From 40CM-2-70-7 sp035631315 (GTDB lineage: Bacteria; Gemmatimonadota; Gemmatimonadetes; Gemmatimonadales; GWC2-71-9): DNA of 64,000 nucleotides. The DNA is taken from NCBI GenBank assembly GCA_035631315.1, contig DASQIZ010000097.1, positions 15,375 to 79,374 of the forward strand, written 5' to 3'. The position numbers and the translations under genes are program-made. Of the stretch, positions 57,347 through 64,000 are shown piece after piece (positions within the stretch are counted from its first letter, which is position 1; every line of letters starts with the position of its first letter). The notes below the pieces were generated by a model. The model was not told the DNA's origin and ran no database searches. It was given only the letters and a program-made list of their open reading frames with translations.

Positions 57347-59281
57347 CTGACCCCCCGTCAGCGCGCAGTCCTGGCGCTGGTGGTGGAGACCCTGGTTCCG
57401 GACGGGTCCGATCACGGGCTCGCCGAGCGGGTCGCGGCGGTCGTCCAGGGTCTTCCCGCGGCCGACAGGGCCCAACTGGGACTCCTGCTGGGTCTCTTCG
57501 ATTCGCGGCTCGTCAATCTCCTCTTCACGGGCCGCCCTCAAAAATTCACGAGTCTCGATCGCGGCGCCCGGGAACGGTACCTCCGCTCCTGGGCGCTGTC
57601 GCGCCTGAACCTCCGGCGCAGCGGGTTTCAGGCCCTCAAGCGGATTACAACCGTCACGCGCTACACCGCCACCGACGAGCGCGGCGGCAATCCCACCTGG
57701 GCGGCGATCGGGTACCCTGGTCCCGCCTCCCCTCCGCCCAAGACCCCGAAGACCATCACGCCCCTGACCGTGAGCGGTGATACTTCGCTCGACTGCGACG
57801 TCGTCGTAGTCGGTTCGGGGGCCGGTGGAGGCGTGGTGGCGGGCCAGCTTGCGCGGGCGGGCAAACACGTGGTGGTCCTGGAAAAGGGCGCCTACCTCAA
57901 TGAGGCGGACTTCACGCAGCGGGAAGGCGAAATGCTGGCGCAGTTGTACGACGCCGGCGGCCTGCTCGCCACGAAAGACCTCGGGGTGATCATTCTCCAG
58001 GGAAGCTGCCTCGGCGGCGGCACCGTCGTGAACTACACCACGAGCTTCCACACTCCCGATTCGGTCCGTGAGTCATGGGCGCGCGAACACCACCTGCCCC
58101 ACTTCACCACACCCGAATTCACCGGTCATCTCGACGCGGTGGCCCGGCGGATTCACGTGAACACCGATCACGCCAAACCCTCGGGACGCGACCGGCTGTT
58201 GATCCAGGGGCTCGAACGGCGCGGCTGGCACCATGGCCTGTTGCCGAGGGATGTGAATGGGTGCCCACAGGATGATGCCTGCGGGTACTGTGGCTACGGA
58301 TGCCAGCGGGGCGCCAAGCGCTCGACGCTCGTCACGTATCTCCAGGATGCCACCGACCACGGGGCCACCATCGTGGTCGAAGCTGACGTGCGGCGCGTCA
58401 TACGAGAGGGCGGGCGAGCGACGGGCGTGGAGGCCACCGTTCGCGCGCCCGGCGCCTCGAGACCATTCTCCCTCCACGTCCGCGCGAACGCCGTGGTGGT
58501 CGCGGGCGGCTCCATCCACTCCCCCGCCCTCCTGCTCCGATCGGGAATCCGGCACGCGGAGTTGGGCCGGAACCTCGCGCTGCATCCGGCGACCGCCATC
58601 CTCGGCCTGATGGATGAGCCCGTGAGGCCCTGGACCGGCGCTCTTCAGGCGCATTTCAGCGACCAGTTCGCGGATCTCGATCGGGGCTACGGGTTCAAGT
58701 TCGAGACGGCACCCGTGCATCCGTCCCTCGCCGCGCTGGCTCAGCCCTGGGGCACGGGCGCCGGCTTTCGAGATGCGATGCGCAAACTGCCGAATCTCGC
58801 GCTGGTCGGCATTCTCCTGCGGGACCGGTTTGGTGGACGGGTGAGTGTCAATGCAACCGGCGCCCCGGTGGTGCAGTACGCCCTCTCGACGTACGATAGG
58901 GCCCACCTCTGGCGGGCAGTCCAGGAGGCGTCACGGCTGCTCGAAGCCGCGGGCGCCCGAGAGATCTTCGCACCGCAGGCGGCGGTGAATGGCTACCGCC
59001 CGTCCGAAGGAGCTGGCGCCCGCGCGCGTTGGCTCGACCAGGTGCACGCGGCGGGGCTGGGAGCGAACCAGATGTTATCGGTGACATTCCACCAGATGGG
59101 CAGCTGCCGGATGGGCGGGAACCGAACGTCCGCGGTGGTCGATCCCGAGAATCAGGTCTGGGACACGCCCGGTCTGTTCGTCGCCGATGCCAGCGTGTTT
59201 CCGTCGGCGTCTGGAGTGAACCCGATGCTGACGATCATGGGCATTGCGCATCGGGCCGCCGCGGTCATCGCGAGTCGATAG
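57347..59281 (+). CDS. GMC-family FAD oxidoreductase with fused N-terminal helical domain
   Basis: The FAD site CDVVVVGSGAGGGVVAGQLA followed by RAGKHVVVLEKG begins near residue 148. SCLGGGTVVNYTT, HQMGSCRMGGNR with the catalytic His, and DASVFPSASGVNPMLTIMGI complete the GMC pattern. The first ~145 residues resemble the small gluconate-2-dehydrogenase subunit 3 type helical domain, fused here. It should oxidise an alcohol or sugar. A CTG at 57347 (LTPRQRAVLALVVETLVPDG) has AGGAGG 6 nt upstream and restores the usual family N-terminus; the first conventional start is GTG 57380, which lacks such a site. No signal peptide is visible. Confidence 0.85.
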   Translation: MTPRQRAVLALVVETLVPDGSDHGLAERVAAVVQGLPAADRAQLGLLLGLFDSRLVNLLFTGRPQKFTSLDRGARERYLRSWALSRLNLRRSGFQALKRITTVTRYTATDERGGNPTWAAIGYPGPASPPPKTPKTITPLTVSGDTSLDCDVVVVGSGAGGGVVAGQLARAGKHVVVLEKGAYLNEADFTQREGEMLAQLYDAGGLLATKDLGVIILQGSCLGGGTVVNYTTSFHTPDSVRESWAREHHLPHFTTPEFTGHLDAVARRIHVNTDHAKPSGRDRLLIQGLERRGWHHGLLPRDVNGCPQDDACGYCGYGCQRGAKRSTLVTYLQDATDHGATIVVEADVRRVIREGGRATGVEATVRAPGASRPFSLHVRANAVVVAGGSIHSPALLLRSGIRHAELGRNLALHPATAILGLMDEPVRPWTGALQAHFSDQFADLDRGYGFKFETAPVHPSLAALAQPWGTGAGFRDAMRKLPNLALVGILLRDRFGGRVSVNATGAPVVQYALSTYDRAHLWRAVQEASRLLEAAGAREIFAPQAAVNGYRPSEGAGARARWLDQVHAAGLGANQMLSVTFHQMGSCRMGGNRTSAVVDPENQVWDTPGLFVADASVFPSASGVNPMLTIMGIAHRAAAVIASR

Positions 59282-59300
59282 TCAACTCACAGGAGAGTCC

Positions 59301-61178
59301 ATGCTGCTTCTCGCCGTCCTTTCCCTGACGCTCCGGTCTCCGCAGCAGGTCGCGGACTCATCCCCCTTCCGCGCGCTGACGCTCCCCACCGCCAACCGCA
59401 TGCGCTCGGCCAATGGAGCACCGGGACCCAACTACTGGCAGCAAGAGGCCGACTACACGATCCACGCGGGGCTAGACACGGGGTCGAGCGTGCTGACCGG
59501 GAGTGAGCGGATTCACTACGTGAATCACTCACCCGACTCACTCTCCTTCGTGTGGATGCAGATCGAACAGAACATCTTCGCGAAGAACAGCATCACCTAT
59601 CAGCTGAACCAGCCGCCCCTCGCATTCGCCGGCGGCGTGAGCTTCGACTTCACCGGCCAGGGCTTCATCGGCGGCATCACCATTTCCAAGCTCGAGTCCG
59701 GCGGGAAAGCCCTGATTCGCACGGAGTACGGGACCATGATGCGGGTCGAGCTGGCGTCGCCGCTCGCACCGGGCGCCTCGATCGATTTCGATATCGACTG
59801 GCGCTTCCCCATCCCGCCCTATGGCGGCGGCCGGATGGGCCGCGTGGGCAACCGCCTCTACGAACTCGGCCAGTGGTATCCGCGGATGGTGGTATACGAC
59901 GACATCCACGGCTGGAACCCTCTGCCCTACATCGGCGCCGGCGAGTTCTACCTCGAGTACGGCAACTTCGACGTCACGCTGACGCTCCCGGCCGGCTACG
60001 TGCTGGGCTCCACCGGCACCGTCGCAAACCCCGAAGAAGTCTGGTCGGCGGATACGCGCGCCCGCATCGAGAAGGCGCGTACGTCCGATCAGGCGGTCGC
60101 CATCGTCACGAACGATGAGGCGAGGGCCAACAGCAAGAAGGCCACCGCGGGAACGAAGAACTGGCACATCACCGCGACGAATGTCCGCGACTTCGCCTGG
60201 TGCGCGTCCCCCGACTACCGCTGGGATGCCTCGGGCTACGACGGCAAGCTGATCAACACGTTGTACCGCCCCGTGGCCCAGCCCTGGCTCGAGGCGAACC
60301 GCATGGCGCGGTTCACGATCAAGTACTTCTCAGAGCAGTGGTTCCCGTATCCCTGGCCGAAGGCCACCACCTGCGAAGGCCCGGTCGAAGGGATGGAATA
60401 CCCCATGATCACCTTCGTGCCGGCATTGCCCAAGCGCGAAGACCAGTTCTGGGATCTGATGCACGAGTTCGGGCACCAGTGGTTCCCCATGGTGACGGGC
60501 ACCGACGAGCGCCGGTATCCATGGATGGACGAAGGCTTCAACTCGTTCATCGACTACGGCGCGGCCGCCGAGTACTTCAAGGGCACGGCGTACGGCGACA
60601 CGGTGTGGCGGGAGGTCCTGTCGTTCGCCACACCGGCGATGGCTCCCGGCGCCGAAAAGGCGATGATCGACAAACCGGTGGAGCAGCAGAACCTCGCGTG
60701 GGCCGCATACCAGAAACCGCCGCTCATGCTGATCGAGCTGCGCGACGAAGTGCTGGGCAGGGCGACGTTCGAGCGTGCCTTCCGCGACTACATCCGCCGG
60801 TGGCAGTTCAAGCACCCCCAGCCCGCGGACTTCTTCCGCACCATGTCCGACGTGTCGGGTCAGGATCTCGACTGGTTCTGGCGGGAGTGGGTCTTCACAA
60901 CGGCACGGCTCGACCAGGCGGTCGACTCAGTGCGGCCGAAGGGGGATTCGACCTACATCTACTTGTCGAATCGCGAAGCGATGGTGATGCCGGTGACCGT
61001 CGAGCTGAAGCACGCCGACGGCACGAAGGAACGGGTAAGCCTGCCGATCGAGATGTGGAATCTGGCGCCCAAGTTCACGCTGCGGGTGCCGTCGAAGTCA
61101 CCGATCGTGAGTGTCGTCATCGATCCGGATGTGATGTATCCGGATCGCGACCGGTCGAACAACAGCTGGAGCAAGTAA
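59301..61178 (+). CDS. M1-family zinc metallopeptidase
   Basis: The 625-residue peptidase has a signal peptide (MLLLAVLSLTLRS) and a beta-sandwich N-domain. The zinc site is MHEFGHQWFPM (H388, E389, H392) with the third ligand E411 in WMDEGFNSF, the correct HExxH-18-E spacing. The exopeptidase motif GAMEN reads EGMEYP. It probably cleaves peptides in the periplasm. CAGGAGA lies 5 nt before the ATG at 59301; an extension to 59244 overlaps the GMC gene. Confidence 0.92.
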   Translation: MLLLAVLSLTLRSPQQVADSSPFRALTLPTANRMRSANGAPGPNYWQQEADYTIHAGLDTGSSVLTGSERIHYVNHSPDSLSFVWMQIEQNIFAKNSITYQLNQPPLAFAGGVSFDFTGQGFIGGITISKLESGGKALIRTEYGTMMRVELASPLAPGASIDFDIDWRFPIPPYGGGRMGRVGNRLYELGQWYPRMVVYDDIHGWNPLPYIGAGEFYLEYGNFDVTLTLPAGYVLGSTGTVANPEEVWSADTRARIEKARTSDQAVAIVTNDEARANSKKATAGTKNWHITATNVRDFAWCASPDYRWDASGYDGKLINTLYRPVAQPWLEANRMARFTIKYFSEQWFPYPWPKATTCEGPVEGMEYPMITFVPALPKREDQFWDLMHEFGHQWFPMVTGTDERRYPWMDEGFNSFIDYGAAAEYFKGTAYGDTVWREVLSFATPAMAPGAEKAMIDKPVEQQNLAWAAYQKPPLMLIELRDEVLGRATFERAFRDYIRRWQFKHPQPADFFRTMSDVSGQDLDWFWREWVFTTARLDQAVDSVRPKGDSTYIYLSNREAMVMPVTVELKHADGTKERVSLPIEMWNLAPKFTLRVPSKSPIVSVVIDPDVMYPDRDRSNNSWSK

Positions 61179-61181
61179 CGG

Positions 61182-62585
61182 CTAGTGCATGCCTGACGTG
61201 GAGAATTGCCTGACGAGGTCGCCGAGGACGGCCTTGGCGTCTCCGAAGAGCATCCAGGTGTTGTCTTTGACGTAGAGCTCGTTGTCGATCCCGGCAAAGC
61301 CCGGATTCCTGCTCCGCTTGATCGCGAGCACGGTCCGGGCTTTGTCCGCATCGATGATCGGCATGCCGTAGATCGGCGAGCCCTTCGCCGTCCGGGCAGC
61401 GGGATTCACGACGTCGTTCGCGCCCACGACGAGCGCCACGTCGCACTGCGGCATCTCGGGGTTGATCTCGTCCATCTCGACCAGCGCCGAGTAGGGGACG
61501 TTGGCTTCCGCGAGCAGGACGTTCATGTGACCGGGCATGCGCCCGGCGACGGGGTGAATCGCGAAGCGAACGGTCACGCCGCGCTTGGTGAGCTGATCGT
61601 AGAGCTCCTGCGCCTTGTGCTGCGCCTGGGCGACCGCCATCCCGTACCCGGGAATGATCACGACCATGCGCGCCTGCTCGAGAATCTGCGCCGCTCCTTC
61701 GACCGACTCCTGCTTCCATTCCTTCTGCTCGCCGCCCGCGACCATCTTGGGGGCCGCGCCGAACGCGCCGAAGAGCACGTTGGCGAAGGAGCGGTTCATC
61801 GCCTTGCACATGATGATCGACAGGATCAGACCGCTCGAGCCGTCGAGCGCCCCGGCCGTGACGAGCAGCCGGTTGTCGAGCACGAAGCCCATCGCCACGG
61901 CGGATAGTCCGGCGTAGGCGTTGAGGATCGAGATGACGGTCGGCATGTCGGCGCCACCGATCGGGATGATGAGAAACACCCCGAACAGGAGGGCCAGCAC
62001 CACGATGCCCGGGAACCAGGTGGCGGCCCACGGCTCCACCGGGTGGGCGATGATCATCCCGCCGAGCACGATGGCTGCGGCCAGTACCGCCAGGTTCACC
62101 AAATTCTGGCCGGGATAGGTGACCGCGCGCTGCGGAATCCACTTCACTTCCTGCAGCTTGCCGGTCGCCATCAGCGAGCCCGTGAACGTCAGGAATCCCA
62201 GAATGATTTCCGCCACGAGCGCGGTCATCCGGAACGTCGTGAAGTGCTCCGGCCCTTCGCGGAGCCAGAGGTAGTACTCCGCTACGCCCACCAGGCCCGC
62301 GGCGAGTCCGCCGAACGCGTGCGACAGCGCGGTCCGCTGGGGGACCGCGGTCAACGGCACCATTGAGAGCGGAATTCCGACGATGAACCCGGCGACGATC
62401 GCGATCAGGATCCAGCCATGATGGATGATGTCGGGCTGGGCCCATGCGGCGGCGATCGCGACGACCATCCCGACCACGCCCGCGTACACGCCGCGGCGCG
62501 CGGTCTTGGGGTCGTTCATCCAGTTCAGCGCGAGGATGAACGCGACCGTGGCGACGATCGCCGACGCCTGCGTGAGGTGGTTCAT
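61182..62585 (-). CDS. pntB: NAD(P) transhydrogenase subunit beta
   Basis: The 467-residue protein has eight to nine membrane helices followed by the NADP(H)-binding domain III. VIIPGYGMAVAQAQHKAQEL, HPVAGRMPGHMNVLLAEANV and DVALVVGANDVVNPAART are the diagnostic loops. With the two alpha genes it forms the proton-translocating enzyme that reduces NADP with NADH. It is the last gene of the three-gene operon; its ATG overlaps the small-subunit stop by 4 nt. Confidence 0.95.
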   Translation of the reverse strand: MNHLTQASAIVATVAFILALNWMNDPKTARRGVYAGVVGMVVAIAAAWAQPDIIHHGWILIAIVAGFIVGIPLSMVPLTAVPQRTALSHAFGGLAAGLVGVAEYYLWLREGPEHFTTFRMTALVAEIILGFLTFTGSLMATGKLQEVKWIPQRAVTYPGQNLVNLAVLAAAIVLGGMIIAHPVEPWAATWFPGIVVLALLFGVFLIIPIGGADMPTVISILNAYAGLSAVAMGFVLDNRLLVTAGALDGSSGLILSIIMCKAMNRSFANVLFGAFGAAPKMVAGGEQKEWKQESVEGAAQILEQARMVVIIPGYGMAVAQAQHKAQELYDQLTKRGVTVRFAIHPVAGRMPGHMNVLLAEANVPYSALVEMDEINPEMPQCDVALVVGANDVVNPAARTAKGSPIYGMPIIDADKARTVLAIKRSRNPGFAGIDNELYVKDNTWMLFGDAKAVLGDLVRQFSTSGMH

Positions 62586-62863
62586 TCCTTCTTGAACATC
62601 TTGAGCATGCGGTCCGTGATCAGGAATCCGCTCACGATGTTGGTCATCGACGCAAAGAGCGCGACCGCGCCGAGGATACGGATGACCGGCGGATAGTCGG
62701 ATCCCGTCACCGCCAGCGAGCCGACCACGGCGATCGCCGAAATGGCGTTGGTGAGGGACATGAGGGGCGTGTGCAGCAGGCGTGAGACCCGCCGGATCAC
62801 ACCCAATCCGATGAAGGTCGCGAGCACGAACACAAAGGCCATCGACCAGTAGTCAGTCGTCAT
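62582..62863 (-). CDS. pntAB: NAD(P) transhydrogenase subunit alpha, part 2 (membrane)
   Basis: The 93-residue protein has three membrane helices (MAFVFVLATFIGLGVIRRVS, LTNAISAIAVVGSLAV, ILGAVALFASMTNIVSGFLI). It is the separately encoded membrane portion of the alpha subunit, as in three-subunit enzymes of Rhodospirillum type. It overlaps both neighbours by 4 nt. Confidence 0.94.
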   Translation of the reverse strand: MTTDYWSMAFVFVLATFIGLGVIRRVSRLLHTPLMSLTNAISAIAVVGSLAVTGSDYPPVIRILGAVALFASMTNIVSGFLITDRMLKMFKKE

Positions 62864-63948
62864 AGCCTCGCCTTTCCGTCATGGGTCACACAGGTGGCTT
62901 TGGTGATTTCGTCAGTCAGATCGAGCTGGAGCTTCCCGTCCTTCGCGATGTGGCCGACGAAGGTCGCGACGTTCCGCGAGTACATCTGGCTTGCATGCAG
63001 AGGCACCGAGCTCGGCAGATTCACCGGGCCGAGGATGCCGACGCCATGGTGGTCCTTACGGGTGCCGGCCTGCGTCAGCTCGCAGTTCCCGCCCGTCTCG
63101 GCGGCGAGATCGACGATGATGGCGCCCGGCCGCATGCCTTCGACGGCGGCCGTGGTCACCAGGATCGGCGCACGCTTGCCGGGAATCGCGGCCGTGGTCA
63201 CCACGATATCCATGTCCTTGACGCTCGCCGCGAGAAAATCGAGCTCCCGCTGATGCTGATCGGCCGACAGCTCCTTGGCGTAGCCCCCCGTCCCCTCCGC
63301 CGTGACCGCGCTCTCCATCATCAGGAACTTGGCTCCCAGACTCTCGACCTGCTCCTTCACCGCGGGCCTGACATCGAATGCCGAAACGACGGCGCCGAGC
63401 CGGCGGGCGGTGGCGATGGCCTGCAGTCCGGCGACTCCGGCGCCGAGGACGAGCACTTTCGCGGGAGCGAGTGTGCCGGCGGCGGTGACCAGCATCGGGA
63501 AGAGTTTCGGTGCGGCTTCGGCCGCGAGCAGGACCGCCTTGTAACCGGCGACGGTGGCCTGCGACGAGAGCACGTCCATCGACTGCGCGCGGGTGATCCG
63601 GGGCAGTAGTTCGAGACTGAAGGCCGTGATGCCGTCGTCGGCGAGGCGCCGCAGCAGATCGGGGCTGGTCGCGGCCTTGAGCATGCCGACGAGCGCGGCG
63701 CCCTTGGTGAGACGATCGAGACGCGAGTTCTGAGGCGCTTGAACGACGGCGACCAGCTCGGCGGCCCACGGATCGCCGATCGTCCCGCCCGCCGCCTTGA
63801 AAGTGTCATCGGGGAATCCGGCTTCGGCTCCTGCCCCGCTCTCGACCACGATCCGATGGCCCGCCTTGCCCAGGCGCCCGACCGTTTCGGGCACCAGGGC
63901 CACGCGTCGCTCGCCGGGGGCGGTTTCCTTCGGGACACCGATGTTCAT
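62860..63948 (-). CDS. pntAA: NAD(P) transhydrogenase subunit alpha, part 1 (NAD-binding)
   Basis: The 362-residue soluble subunit starts MNIGVPKETAPGERRVALVP, the alanine dehydrogenase/PNT N-terminus. The Rossmann loop is VLVLGAGVAGLQAIATARRL followed by GAVVSAFDVRP, and the late GAIIVDLAAETGGNCELTQA is conserved. It binds NAD(H) for the membrane enzyme. It is the first gene of the operon; the ATG has no Shine-Dalgarno sequence, only a C-rich stretch, so the leader may be short. Confidence 0.95.
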   Translation of the reverse strand: MNIGVPKETAPGERRVALVPETVGRLGKAGHRIVVESGAGAEAGFPDDTFKAAGGTIGDPWAAELVAVVQAPQNSRLDRLTKGAALVGMLKAATSPDLLRRLADDGITAFSLELLPRITRAQSMDVLSSQATVAGYKAVLLAAEAAPKLFPMLVTAAGTLAPAKVLVLGAGVAGLQAIATARRLGAVVSAFDVRPAVKEQVESLGAKFLMMESAVTAEGTGGYAKELSADQHQRELDFLAASVKDMDIVVTTAAIPGKRAPILVTTAAVEGMRPGAIIVDLAAETGGNCELTQAGTRKDHHGVGILGPVNLPSSVPLHASQMYSRNVATFVGHIAKDGKLQLDLTDEITKATCVTHDGKARL

Positions 63949-64000
63949 GGGGGGGAAATAGAGCGCCGCTCCCGATCCTTGGCGAGCATCCGTTCCGCGA

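Noticed and set aside
1..64000. tRNA, rRNA, transposase, integrase or phage genes
   Set aside because: I saw no sequence supporting any of these; small stable RNAs could still be missed by eye.

Overview
This is a gene-dense, roughly 65% GC bacterial chromosome segment with about 50 protein genes and no rRNA, tRNA, phage or insertion-sequence genes that I can see. The combination of high GC, frequent GTG starts, long leftward operons joined by 4-nt stop/start overlaps, secreted BNR/VPS10 propellers, a TolB-propeller amidohydrolase, a secreted LmbE/PIG-L deacetylase, an M1 peptidase and Ser/Thr kinases fits a soil Gemmatimonadota-type organism. That assignment is inferred from gene content; no marker gene in the window proves it.

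Layout. (1) 1-12742, minus strand: an eleven-gene catabolic operon. It runs from a family-5 substrate-binding lipoprotein through a sugar (GHMP) kinase, a heparinase II/III-like lyase, a TrmJ-type RNA methyltransferase, a class III aminotransferase, two amidohydrolases, a DapA-like aldolase, a DHOD-like flavoprotein and an enolase-superfamily epimerase to a BNR propeller. Two peptide-type ABC permeases diverge from it (12788-14592). An esterase, a GH38 mannosidase, a YVTN/phosphoesterase protein and phosphoglucose isomerase follow. (2) 21633-30298: a membrane hybrid histidine kinase, then a surface-fibre locus. One secreted subunit gene lies on the plus strand, convergent with a six-gene minus-strand operon encoding three more fimbrial-type subunits, a PapD-like chaperone, a 981-residue usher-like beta-barrel protein and a lipoprotein. 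The operon has a near-consensus sigma-54 promoter with a palindromic upstream site and an A-tract between them. (3) 30608-43651: a tiny Arg-Asp repeat protein, a membrane hydrolase, a pseudokinase-kinase fusion, an ABC-2 exporter with a coiled-coil partner, an MFS carrier, a complete ferric-iron-type ABC importer and an LmbE-family deacetylase. (4) 43791-64000: acyl-CoA dehydrogenase, a degenerate phosphoribosyltransferase, citrate synthase, an RhlE-type helicase, a large amidohydrolase, a cold-shock protein with a structured leader, SURF1, OsmC, VOC, GMC oxidoreductase, M1 peptidase and a three-subunit proton-translocating transhydrogenase.

Two observations stand out. The first is the sigma-54-type chaperone-usher-like locus, whose outer-membrane component does not look like a textbook usher. 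The second is a set of six intergenic elements built as inverted arrays of short tandem units. Three share a 15-bp unit (consensus GTCGAGARRCAARRC) arranged around a short spacer, two are built from heptamers (GGGATTG, GGGAGTA), and one has GACGCRC units around a terminator. All of them abut stop codons, and four fill gaps between convergent genes.
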